NCBI GenBank assembly: GCA_945862385.1
Contig: CAMAXV010000013.1
Location: 1-64,000 of the forward strand
DNA: 64,000 nucleotides
Direction of reading: 5' to 3'
Origin: Chitinophaga pinensis
GTDB lineage: Bacteria; Bacteroidota; Bacteroidia; Chitinophagales; Chitinophagaceae
Translations under genes and position numbers: made by a program
Notes under the pieces: generated by a model
Told to the model about the DNA's origin: nothing
Seen by the model: the letters and a program-made list of their open reading frames with translations, nothing else
Database searches by the model: none
Part shown: piece by piece, positions 56,521 to 64,000 of the stretch
Layout: each line of letters begins with the position of its first letter
Position numbering within the stretch: position 1 is the first letter of the stretch

Positions 56521-56919
56521 ATGACAACAGATCCAATTGCAGATTTCCTGACCAGAATCAGGAATGCACAGATGGCAGGACATAGAATCGTGGAAATTCC
56601 CGCTTCTAACCTGAAAAAGAGGATGACCGAAATTTTATACAACCAAGGTTATATCTTGAAGTATAAGTTTGAAGACGATTCCAAGCAGGGAGTTATTAAA
56701 ATAGCTCTCAAATACGATCCTACTACCAAGGAGCCCGCAATCAAAACAATGGAGCGTGTCTCTCGTCCGGGTCTCAGGCAGTATGCAAGCCCTTCTGAAT
56801 TCAAACGTGTTAAAAACGGTTTGGGCGTTGCAATAATCTCTACATCAAAAGGTGTATTGACTGATAAAGATGCCAAGTCTCAGAATGTTGGTGGAGAAGT
56901 TCTCTGCTATATTTATTAG
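56521..56919 (+). CDS. rpsH: 30S ribosomal protein S8
   Basis: A 132-residue S8: [16 protein letters not shown] at the start, and the C-terminal [10 protein letters not shown]. In E. coli S8 represses the spc operon by binding mRNA near rplE. Here the gene has its own strong ribosome-binding site with a hairpin. Confidence 0.99.
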   Translation: MTTDPIADFLTRIRNAQMAGHRIVEIPASNLKKRMTEILYNQGYILKYKFEDDSKQGVIKIALKYDPTTKEPAIKTMERVSRPGLRQYASPSEFKRVKNGLGVAIISTSKGVLTDKDAKSQNVGGEVLCYIY

Positions 56920-57015
56920 TAAAATCATTTCCTGACACATATCCTGGTTGCGCAATAAGTTTTCTATACGGAACTGAAACCATCAGGAGAAAGCAGGAAA
57001 TTTAAAACAAATAAT

Positions 57016-57570
57016 ATGTCTCGTATAGGTAAAAAGCTTATTGAACTTCCTGCTGGTGTTACCTTAGCAGTTGGTTCAGACAACATGGTTACGGTAAAGG
57101 GTCCTAAAGGTGAATTGAAGCAACTTGTTGATCGTGATATCATCATTGAAATCAATGAAAATACGGTTGAAATAAAACGTCCAACAGATCAAATCAGGCA
57201 CCGTGCTCTTCATGGTCTCTACAGAGCACTTATCAGTAACCTGGTTGTGGGTGTAACAACTGGCTTCAAAAAAGAACTTGAATTGGTTGGTGTAGGTTAC
57301 AAGGCTGCAAACCAAGGTAACACGCTTGATTTGTCTTTGGGTTATTCTCATAACATCATTTTTGAGATTCCTGCTGAACTTTCATTAAGAACTACACAGG
57401 AAAAAGGTGACAATCCAAGGATTTTCCTGGAAGGTGCCGATAAACAATTGCTCGGTCAGGTTGCAGCCAAGATAAGGGGATTACGTAAGCCTGAGCCATA
57501 CAAAGGTAAAGGTGTGAAATACAAAGGTGAATACATCCGTCGCAAGGCAGGTAAATCAGCTGGTAAATAA
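57016..57570 (+). CDS. rplF: 50S ribosomal protein L6
   Basis: A 184-residue L6 with two homologous domains; MSRIGKKLIELPAGV at the start and the C-terminal signature PEPYKGKGVKYKGE. Located near the GTPase centre. Confidence 0.99.
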   Translation: MSRIGKKLIELPAGVTLAVGSDNMVTVKGPKGELKQLVDRDIIIEINENTVEIKRPTDQIRHRALHGLYRALISNLVVGVTTGFKKELELVGVGYKAANQGNTLDLSLGYSHNIIFEIPAELSLRTTQEKGDNPRIFLEGADKQLLGQVAAKIRGLRKPEPYKGKGVKYKGEYIRRKAGKSAGK

Positions 57571-57614
57571 TAATCGTTAACTATCCTGGCAGCATCAGGT
57601 CAAATTAATATAAG

Positions 57615-57968
57615 ATGAACGTAAAAGCATTAAGAAAACAGAGGATCAAATACACGATCCGTAAAAAAATTTCAGGAACGTCACAAAAGCCCAGGCTTAG
57701 TGTCTTCAGAAGCAACACTGAAATATATGTACAGATGATAGATGATGTCAATGGCGTAACCCTTACATCTGCATCATCACGCGACAAGGATATAGCAGCT
57801 CAAAAAGTTAACAAGTCTGAAAAAAGTAAACTGGTTGGACTTGCTGTTGCTCAAAAGGCTATTTCTCTTGGTTTATCAACCTGTGTTTTCGACAGAGGTG
57901 GATTCCTTTACCATGGTCGCGTAAAAGCAGTTGCTGATGGCGCCCGTGAAGGAGGTCTCCAATTCTAA
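57615..57968 (+). CDS. rplR: 50S ribosomal protein L18
   Basis: A 117-residue L18, a 5S rRNA binder. [19 protein letters not shown] and [19 protein letters not shown] are family signatures. Confidence 0.99.
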   Translation: MNVKALRKQRIKYTIRKKISGTSQKPRLSVFRSNTEIYVQMIDDVNGVTLTSASSRDKDIAAQKVNKSEKSKLVGLAVAQKAISLGLSTCVFDRGGFLYHGRVKAVADGAREGGLQF

Positions 57969-58001
57969 TTACCAATTTATTCATTTATCAATTTTCAATA
58001 G

Positions 58002-58520
58002 ATGTCAAAAGTAAATTACACCAAAGTCAAAGCCGGAGACCTTGAGTTGAAGGAGAAAGTTGTTGCTATAAACCGCGTTGTAAAAACAACCAAAGGTGGA
58101 CGTGCTTTCAGCTTCTCTGCACTTGTAGTTGTTGGAAACGAGCAGGGTGTTGTAGGTCATGGACTGGGTAAGGCAAAGGAAGTTCAGCAGGCGATCACGA
58201 AAGGAATAGAGGATGCCAAGAAAAACCTAATAAAGGTTCCTGTCATGAAAGGAACTATTCCTCATGATCAGTTTTGCAAAGAAGGCGCTGCTAAAGTTCT
58301 TATCAAGCCAGCAGCACATGGTACCGGTGTGATTGCAGGTGGTAGTATGCGTGCAGTTCTTGAAAGTGTAGGTATAACTGACGTTCTTGCTAAATCACTT
58401 GGTTCCGCTAACCCGCACAATGTGGTTAAGGCTACATTCAAGGCGTTGGCAATGCTTCGTGAGCCTATCAATGTTTCAAAAACCCGTACAATTGCCCTGA
58501 AAAGAGTATTTAACGGTTAA
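58002..58520 (+). CDS. rpsE: 30S ribosomal protein S5
   Basis: A 172-residue S5 with the dsRNA-binding N-domain ([20 protein letters not shown]) and a C-domain with [15 protein letters not shown]. rpmD follows 47 bases downstream. Confidence 0.99.
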   Translation: MSKVNYTKVKAGDLELKEKVVAINRVVKTTKGGRAFSFSALVVVGNEQGVVGHGLGKAKEVQQAITKGIEDAKKNLIKVPVMKGTIPHDQFCKEGAAKVLIKPAAHGTGVIAGGSMRAVLESVGITDVLAKSLGSANPHNVVKATFKALAMLREPINVSKTRTIALKRVFNG

Positions 58521-58567
58521 TCATTCTAGAGCTCATTATCAAACATTTAATCCCCTGGGGTTTCAAT

Positions 58568-58747
58568 ATGAAAAAGCTGAAAATAACTAAAGTAAAAAGC
58601 GTAATTGACCGTCCGGAACGTCAAAAGAGAACAATGGAAGCACTTGGTTTAAAGAAACTGAATGCTACTGTTGAGTTGGATGCAACACCTCAGATTCTTG
58701 GAATGGTTAGAAAAGTTAATCACCTTGTAAAGGTTGAAGAAATTTAG
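58568..58747 (+). CDS. rpmD: 50S ribosomal protein L30
   Basis: A 59-residue L30, read directly from the sequence: [19 protein letters not shown], then ALGLKKLN and a C-terminal [16 protein letters not shown]. Position between rpsE and rplO is standard for the spc operon. Confidence 0.96.
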   Translation: MKKLKITKVKSVIDRPERQKRTMEALGLKKLNATVELDATPQILGMVRKVNHLVKVEEI

Positions 58748-58825
58748 ACAATCCCTGTTGTCTTTTTATAATTTTATTTAATACGAGTGGTCTCAGGGGA
58801 CTGCGTTGAGTAAAAAAGAAATACA

Positions 58826-59275
58826 ATGAATTTACACAATTTAAGGCCAGCTAAAGGAGCAACAAAAAAGTCCAAAAGGATAGGTCGCGGTGAAGCATCA
58901 GGTCATGGTGGAACTTCTACAAAAGGTAACAAAGGTGGTCAGAGCCGTGCAGGTTACAAAAGTAAGAAAAGCCATGAAGGTGGACAGATGCCAATCCAGC
59001 GTAGGATTCCTAAAGTTGGTTTCAAAAATATCAGCAGGGTAGAATACAAAGTATTTAACCTGGGTCAGGTAGAAACACTTGTTGAAAAATATGGTCTTTC
59101 AGATTTTAAAATGGAGAATCTTTATGGTAATGGTTTGATTAACCGTACCGATAAAGTTAAAATTCTTGGCAATGGTGCAATCACTGCAAAGTTAGCATTC
59201 AGAGTTAATGCAGTCAGTGAAAAAGCTAAGGCTATAATTGAAGCAGCAGGTGGTACTGTTGAAATAATCAAATAA
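58826..59275 (+). CDS. rplO: 50S ribosomal protein L15
   Basis: A 149-residue L15: MNLHNLRPAKGATKKSKR, then a glycine-rich extended region GRGEASGHGGTSTKGNKGG, then the globular C-domain. secY starts 57 bases downstream. Confidence 0.99.
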   Translation: MNLHNLRPAKGATKKSKRIGRGEASGHGGTSTKGNKGGQSRAGYKSKKSHEGGQMPIQRRIPKVGFKNISRVEYKVFNLGQVETLVEKYGLSDFKMENLYGNGLINRTDKVKILGNGAITAKLAFRVNAVSEKAKAIIEAAGGTVEIIK

Positions 59276-59332
59276 TTTCCGATATTTAGTAGCCAAAACT
59301 ATTAGATTGACAACGGATAAAAATATTTTCCA

Positions 59333-60667
59333 GTGAAGAAGTTCATTCAAACCGTTAAGAATATTTGGGGCATTGATGAATTGAGAAGCAAAATCACCGT
59401 AACGCTTTTGCTTATTCTCATTTATCGCTTCGGTTCTCATGTTTCCCTTCCGGGTATAGATCCTAACAAACTGGATCTTGAAAGTGCAAAGAAAGGTCTG
59501 CTTGGTCTTTTTGATACTTTTGCAGGTGGTTCATTTTCCAATGCTTCAATTTTTGCATTGGGTATAATGCCCTATATCTCGGCTTCTATCTTTATGCAGC
59601 TGATGACAATTCTTGTTCCTCAGATGCAAAAAATCCAAAAAGAGGGAGACAGCGGTAGGAAAAAAATCAATAATTGGACCCGTTATCTGACTGCAATCGT
59701 TACTGTTTTTCAGGCAGCAGCTTACGTGGCATATTTAAAAAATGTTAGCAGAGACGCAATGATTGAGGCTTATCAGCCATATTTCTGGTTGTCTACTGTA
59801 ATTGTTCTTACAGCTGGTACATTATTTGTAATGTGGCTTGGAGAGAAAATTCAGGATAAAGGTCTTGGTAATGGTACTTCAATCATTATCATGGTCGGTA
59901 TTTTAGCCAGGCTTCCTCAGTCTTTCATCGGCGAATTTGCTGCCAAGCAAGTTGGTGGTGGCGGTGGACTCCTTGTTTTCCTGGTAGAAATTGCTTTCTT
60001 CATTGCAATTATACTTGGTCTTATCCTCCTCGTTCAAGGTGTTCGTAAGGTGCCTATTAGTTATGCAAAGCAACTGGTTGGAAGTAAATCAATGACAGGA
60101 GCCAGGCAGTTTCTCCCACTTAAAGTCAATGCGTCAGGTGTAATGCCAATCATATTTGCTCAGGCAATTATGTTCCTGCCTACATTGGCTTCATTCACGA
60201 ATTTGGAATCGGGAAAAGGTCTTGCCCGTATATTTAATGATCCTAGCAACATATGGTATATGACAATTTATGTTGTAATGGTAATTGCATTTACCTTCCT
60301 GTATACCGCGCTTATTTTTAATCCAAAGCAGATGGCTGATAGCCTGAAGCAGAATAACGGCTTTATTCCTGGGGTTAAACCGGGTCAGCCAACTGCTGAT
60401 TACATCGGTCAGGTTATGGATCGCATAACATTGCCTGGTGCAATATTTCTTGCGGCAATTGGTATCCTTCCTGGTATAGCTCAGCAATTGGGCGTAACTC
60501 AATCCTTTGCATCATTCTTTGGTGGAACTTCTCTCCTGATTATGGTTGGTGTTGTGCTTGATACGCTCCAGCAAATTGAAACCCATCTATTAATGCGTCA
60601 GTACGACGGGTTAATGTCTGGTGGAAGGATACAGGGCAGACAAACCGCTTCGTCAACTGAACTTTAG
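59333..60667 (+). CDS. secY: Preprotein translocase subunit SecY
   Basis: A 444-residue channel protein with ten hydrophobic segments. The start codon is GTG 59333, giving MKKFIQTVKNIWGIDELR; no ATG lies in a better place. The plug-region and family motifs LGIMPYISASIFMQL and GLGNGTSIIIM are intact, and the C-terminus has MRQYDGLMSGGRIQGR. map begins immediately after the stop, with zero spacing. Confidence 0.98.
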   Translation: MKKFIQTVKNIWGIDELRSKITVTLLLILIYRFGSHVSLPGIDPNKLDLESAKKGLLGLFDTFAGGSFSNASIFALGIMPYISASIFMQLMTILVPQMQKIQKEGDSGRKKINNWTRYLTAIVTVFQAAAYVAYLKNVSRDAMIEAYQPYFWLSTVIVLTAGTLFVMWLGEKIQDKGLGNGTSIIIMVGILARLPQSFIGEFAAKQVGGGGGLLVFLVEIAFFIAIILGLILLVQGVRKVPISYAKQLVGSKSMTGARQFLPLKVNASGVMPIIFAQAIMFLPTLASFTNLESGKGLARIFNDPSNIWYMTIYVVMVIAFTFLYTALIFNPKQMADSLKQNNGFIPGVKPGQPTADYIGQVMDRITLPGAIFLAAIGILPGIAQQLGVTQSFASFFGGTSLLIMVGVVLDTLQQIETHLLMRQYDGLMSGGRIQGRQTASSTEL

Positions 60668-61468
60668 ATGATTCGGATCAAATCCAACGCTGAAGTTGAG
60701 TTGATCCGCGAGAGTGCATTACTTGTAAGTGCTACACTCGCAGAATTGGCTTCAATATTAAAGCCTGGGATCTCAACTTTAATGCTCGACAAGCGGGCAG
60801 AAGAGTTTATCAGTGATAACAAGGCTATTCCATCCTTTAAGAACTACCGCGGCTATCCTTTTGCAACTTGCATTTCAGTGAATGATGCTGTAGTGCATGG
60901 TTTCCCCAATAACAAGGAACTTAGAGAAGGTGATCTTGTTTCTATTGATGTCGGTGTTTTTAAAAATGGTTTTCACGGAGACAGTGCATATACTTTCGGT
61001 CTTTTACCAATTCCAGAGCCTCATAAATTATTGATGACTGTAACACGACAATCATTGTTATTGGGCATTGAAAAAGCTGTTTCTGGAAATCGTGTTGGAG
61101 ATATTTCATTTGCAATTCAGGATTTTACTGAAAGAAAACACAATTTTGGTGTAGTAAGGGAACTGGTTGGACATGGTTTGGGGAAACAATTGCATGAAGA
61201 TCCACAGGTTCCCAATTACGGCAAAAAAGGTTCCGGTCCCAAATTGAAAGATAACATGGTAATAGCTATTGAACCTATGATCAACATGGGTACAAGGGAT
61301 GTTATCTATGATGCTGATGGATGGACGGTTCGAACAAAGGATGGATCTTTTTCAGCTCATTATGAACACACAATTTGCATAAAGAAAGGTAAGGCTGATG
61401 TATTATCAAGCTTCAACAACATAATTAATGCTGAAAAAGCTAATCAGCTTCTTTTGAGTGATTATTAA
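60668..61468 (+). CDS. map: Methionine aminopeptidase, type I
   Basis: A 266-residue metallopeptidase removing N-terminal Met. The five metal ligands are visible: Asp in SIDVG, Asp in GFHGDSAYT, His in ELVGHGLGK, Glu in AIEPMINMG and Glu in HYEHTI. The ATG abuts the secY stop. In most Bacteroidota infA, rpmJ, rpsM, rpsK, rpsD, rpoA and rplQ follow; here the unit ends in a terminator. Confidence 0.98.
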   Translation: MIRIKSNAEVELIRESALLVSATLAELASILKPGISTLMLDKRAEEFISDNKAIPSFKNYRGYPFATCISVNDAVVHGFPNNKELREGDLVSIDVGVFKNGFHGDSAYTFGLLPIPEPHKLLMTVTRQSLLLGIEKAVSGNRVGDISFAIQDFTERKHNFGVVRELVGHGLGKQLHEDPQVPNYGKKGSGPKLKDNMVIAIEPMINMGTRDVIYDADGWTVRTKDGSFSAHYEHTICIKKGKADVLSSFNNIINAEKANQLLLSDY

Positions 61469-61494
61469 CCCTGTTTAGATTTAATTCGATTAAC

Positions 61495-61502
61495 TAACTT
61501 TA
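61495..61502 (+). promoter_or_regulatory. Possible -7 box of the M20 peptidase gene
   Basis: TAACTTTA has one mismatch to TAnnTTTG and ends 4 bases before ATG 61507; TTTA lies 17 bases upstream of it (61474-61477). If used, the mRNA would be leaderless. Confidence 0.4.
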
Positions 61503-61538
61503 GAGGATGAAAAAACATTTTTTCGTCCTCTTTTTTTT
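61503..61538 (+). terminator. Terminator of the spc operon, overlapping the M20 gene start
   Basis: GAGGATGAAAAAA pairs with TTTTTTCGTCCTC (one G-U pair), followed by eight T residues: a strong intrinsic terminator 34 bases after map. The ATG of the next gene lies inside the 5' arm, and the stem and T-tract encode the hydrophobic signal peptide. Confidence 0.85.
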
Positions 61539-63033
61539 GCCCTTTTTGGGTTTCGCCCAAACTTCAGAGGTTTATAAAGTCAGAGATTACAGAGTTAAAA
61601 ACGAACCTGTTTTACTGAATCATTTCAAGGATTTTCTGCAGATTCCAAATATCGCATCTGATTTGCCCAACATTTTAAAAAATGCCGATTGGATAAGTAA
61701 CTATATGCTTTCCATGGGTATTGGAAACGTCCAATTACTTTCACCAGTTACACCCAATAAACCACCAGCAGTATATGGTGAAGTATTAACTCCAGGAGCC
61801 ACAGAAACAGTTGTTTTTTATGCGCATTACGATGGTCAGCCTGTTGATTCAACCAAATGGGTTAGTGGATTACATCCCTTTAAGCCCCAGCTTACAAATA
61901 AATCACTGGTTAAAGATGGTAAAATAATTTCCTGGGATACTATTTATTCAGGAATTGATCCAGATTGGAGGATATATGCAAGAGGGGCTTCTGATGACAA
62001 AGCGGGTGTTTTTACAATTATCAACGCTTATGCTGCATTAAAAGCATTGAAATTAAAACCCAATGTAAATATCAAGTTCTTTTTTGAAGGTGAAGAGGAA
62101 GCTGGGTCTACACATCTTAGCGAAATTTTTAATCAGTATCGTACCCTTTTGATGGGGGATATGTGGGTTATATGTGATGGACCGGTTCACCAATCCGGAG
62201 GTAAGCAAGTAGTATTTGGTGTACGCGGTGATACTCATCTGGAACTGACCGTGTTTGGCCCCAAAAGGCCATTGCATTCCGGCCACTACGGCAACTGGAT
62301 ACCCAATCCTGCAATGGAACTATCCCGTTTACTAGCAAGTATGAAAAATGAAAATGGACAGGTTACAGTAAAAGGATTTTATGATGATGTGAAACCGCTT
62401 TCAGGAGCTGAAATATCAGCAATTGATCTCGTTCCTGGTGTTGAAGAACAGCTGAAAAAAGAACTTGGGGTACGGAAACCTGAATCTGCCGGAAGCCTTA
62501 ACAGCAGTCTCCAACTCCCTTCACTCAATATCAATGGCATACAAAGTGCTGGTGTGGGTAAGCAGTCGGCCAATGTAATTCCCACAAAAGCTGTGGCTTC
62601 TATTGATCTTCGATTGGTTCTCGGCAATGATTGGAAAAGGCAGCAACAAAAAGTCATTGATCATATTGAATTAATGGGGTTTCACGTTTTGGACGATGAA
62701 CCTACGGATCAGGACAGGATGAAATATGATAAACTTTGTATGGTGAAACGTTCAGATGGATATAATGCACAAAAAACAAGTATGGATGACCCATTTGCAA
62801 AGCGTATTGTAAAAGCAGTCAACGCAGCCATTGGCAAATCACCTATTTTAATGCCAACCCTGGGGGGCAGTTTGCCCTTATTCATTTTTGAGCAGCAACT
62901 CAATGCACATCCGGTTACGCTTCCTATTGCCAATCATGATAACAATCAACATGCTGAGAATGAAAATATCAGGATTGGTAACATTTGGGATGGTCTTGAA
63001 ATATTTGCATCTATCATGTTATTGCCTAAATGA
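61507..63033 (+). CDS. Secreted M20-family metallopeptidase (dipeptidase-like)
   Basis: A 508-residue zinc peptidase with signal peptide MKKHFFVLFFLPFLGFA. Metal and catalytic residues are His107 (FYAHYDGQP), Asp163 (RGASDDKAG), the general base and metal Glu pair in FEGEEEAGS (about 196-198), Asp224 in CDGP, and His482 in NNQHAENENI. A dimerisation domain is inserted between them. It should act on dipeptides or small peptides in the periplasm. The next in-frame Met is at residue 67, too far in, so ATG 61507 is the start even though it lies in a terminator hairpin. The following gene overlaps by ATGA. Confidence 0.93.
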   Translation: MKKHFFVLFFLPFLGFAQTSEVYKVRDYRVKNEPVLLNHFKDFLQIPNIASDLPNILKNADWISNYMLSMGIGNVQLLSPVTPNKPPAVYGEVLTPGATETVVFYAHYDGQPVDSTKWVSGLHPFKPQLTNKSLVKDGKIISWDTIYSGIDPDWRIYARGASDDKAGVFTIINAYAALKALKLKPNVNIKFFFEGEEEAGSTHLSEIFNQYRTLLMGDMWVICDGPVHQSGGKQVVFGVRGDTHLELTVFGPKRPLHSGHYGNWIPNPAMELSRLLASMKNENGQVTVKGFYDDVKPLSGAEISAIDLVPGVEEQLKKELGVRKPESAGSLNSSLQLPSLNINGIQSAGVGKQSANVIPTKAVASIDLRLVLGNDWKRQQQKVIDHIELMGFHVLDDEPTDQDRMKYDKLCMVKRSDGYNAQKTSMDDPFAKRIVKAVNAAIGKSPILMPTLGGSLPLFIFEQQLNAHPVTLPIANHDNNQHAENENIRIGNIWDGLEIFASIMLLPK

Positions 63034-64000
63034 AAAAGAAAAAAAAGCTTATAGTAATTGGTGCTGGTGCTGCAGGTTTTTTTTGTGCTGTGAATGCAGC
63101 CAGACTGGACCCTGATCTGGACGTACATTTGTTTGAAAAGTCTGATAAGGTATTATCAAAAGTAAAAATCAGTGGAGGAGGCAGATGTAATGTAACTCAT
63201 GCAGCTGATTATGTTAATGAATTGATACCTGCATATCCGCGCGGAAAAAACTTGGTAAAAAAGACATTACATCAGTTTCCACCGGCCGCAACAATAGCGT
63301 GGTTTGGGGAGCGGGGAGTTGATTTGAAAGTGGAATCTGATGGTAGAATGTTTCCTGTTTCTGATCAATCCCAGACTATCGTAGATTGTCTGATTGATGA
63401 AGCAAGGAAATTTAACGTATCCATCCACCTGAAGACGGATGTAAAGGCTATTATAAAAACAGGAGATATCTTTCATTTGACAATTCAGCAAGCCCAACAG
63501 GAAAATAAAGAAATAGAAACGGATCTTGTTTGTGTGGCTGCTGGCGGTCATCCCAAATCAACTGGATTTTTATTTCTGTCTGAAACAAGGCACAGTATCA
63601 TTACGCCGGTTCCATCCTTATTCACATTCAATATAGCAGAAAAAAAACTGCATCAGTTAATGGGCATATCGGTTAAAGAGTGTCTCGTCCGCATCCCGGA
63701 ATTGAAACTTGAAGAATCAGGCCCCGTGCTGATTACGCACTGGGGATTAAGTGGACCAGCCATTTTGAAATTATCTGCTCGTGCCGCAAGGGATCTTAAT
63801 ATTCTTGAATATCATTTCAGTGTTGCGGTAAACTGGGTTTCAGATTACCATGAAAGCAGTGCCTTGGAGATGTTGAAATCATACAGACTTGATGCCAAGC
63901 ATGAGGTTAATGGGAAAAACCCATTTGGCTTAACCACCCGGCTGTGGCTGTATTTGATTAGCAAGGCAGGATTGCCGGACTTAATCAGGTGGAAAGATAT
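63030..64000 (+). CDS. HI0933-family FAD-dependent oxidoreductase, 3' end outside window
   Basis: At least 323 residues of a flavoprotein. KKLIVIGAGAAGFFCAVNAA is the FAD-binding Rossmann motif, and KISGGGRCNVTH is the HI0933/YhiN signature. A second conserved area is ITHWGLSGPAILKLSA. Related proteins include BaiN-type reductases; the electron acceptor is unknown. ATG 63030 overlaps the stop of the peptidase as ATGA, so the two are coupled. The C-terminus is cut by the window edge. Confidence 0.92.
   Translation, partial: MKKKKKLIVIGAGAAGFFCAVNAARLDPDLDVHLFEKSDKVLSKVKISGGGRCNVTHAADYVNELIPAYPRGKNLVKKTLHQFPPAATIAWFGERGVDLKVESDGRMFPVSDQSQTIVDCLIDEARKFNVSIHLKTDVKAIIKTGDIFHLTIQQAQQENKEIETDLVCVAAGGHPKSTGFLFLSETRHSIITPVPSLFTFNIAEKKLHQLMGISVKECLVRIPELKLEESGPVLITHWGLSGPAILKLSARAARDLNILEYHFSVAVNWVSDYHESSALEMLKSYRLDAKHEVNGKNPFGLTTRLWLYLISKAGLPDLIRWKD

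Noticed and set aside
45861-61468. Horizontal transfer of the ribosomal cluster
   Set aside because: Gene order, promoters and protein features fit Bacteroidota throughout, with no flanking repeats or mobile genes.
61501-61540. The M20 gene starting further downstream, outside the terminator
   Set aside because: The next in-frame ATG would remove the signal peptide and part of the catalytic domain; ATG 61507 gives a textbook signal peptide.

Overview
The window is 64 kb of a Bacteroidota chromosome, most likely Chitinophagaceae or a close relative. The evidence is a type III glutamine synthetase, DUF4954 and DUF1573 proteins, a fused alpha/beta 2-oxoacid dehydrogenase E1, Bacteroidota-style promoters (TTTG, about 19 bases, TAnnTTTG), start codons that mostly lack Shine-Dalgarno sequences, and fusA followed by rpsJ with no tuf between them. 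I see no rRNA, tRNA, CRISPR array, insertion sequence, prophage or integrase. No gene-free stretch exceeds 300 bases; the longest is the 271-base gap between rpsJ and rplC.

Layout. 1-3 kb: two tandem secreted type-B carboxylesterases (minus strand), the first cut by the window edge. 3-8.3 kb: a secreted beta-propeller protein, then glmS and a DUF4954 protein. 8.3-15 kb: a membrane acyltransferase-like protein coupled to a glutaminase-A-like secreted protein, a zinc alcohol dehydrogenase, an EamA transporter and an aminotransferase. 15-22 kb: two DUF1573 proteins, the fused E1, a DCC-family protein with YebC, a duplicated-domain lipoprotein and an amino acid permease. 22-27 kb: a dicarboxylate/amino acid symporter, a DedA protein and two divergent MFS paralogues. 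27-33 kb: mdh and efp (divergent), accB-accC, glutamine synthetase III. 33-39.7 kb: purL, pyrG, yidC and a secreted protein. 39.7-45.8 kb: a small membrane protein, a TPR protein, a ComA-like phosphosulfolactate synthase coupled to aroE, a minus-strand operon (HolD-like protein, rdgB, thioesterase) and ilvE. 45.8-61.5 kb: the str, S10 and spc ribosomal clusters, ending at secY-map. 61.5-64 kb: an M20 peptidase and a partial HI0933-type flavoprotein.

How the genes work together. Most of the window is core metabolism and translation: amino sugar synthesis (glmS), nitrogen assimilation (GSIII), purine and CTP synthesis (purL, pyrG), fatty acid initiation (accBC), aromatic and branched-chain amino acids (aroE, ilvE), membrane protein insertion and secretion (yidC, secY), N-terminal processing (map) and translation factors (efp, fusA). 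Ribosomal genes are grouped into at least three transcription units, rpsL-rpsG, fusA, and rpsJ through map, separated by strong intrinsic terminators and led by recognisable promoters.

I found no complete undescribed system. The most interesting signals are: an intrinsic terminator that doubles as the signal-peptide codons of the M20 peptidase; three genes whose promoter -7 box lies exactly 4 bases before ATG, suggesting leaderless mRNAs; an EF-P with a non-canonical modification loop; a HolD (DNA polymerase III psi)-like protein in an operon with rdgB; a full Shine-Dalgarno with hairpin before rpsH; a structured leader inside the S10 operon; and a ComA-like sulfonate enzyme.
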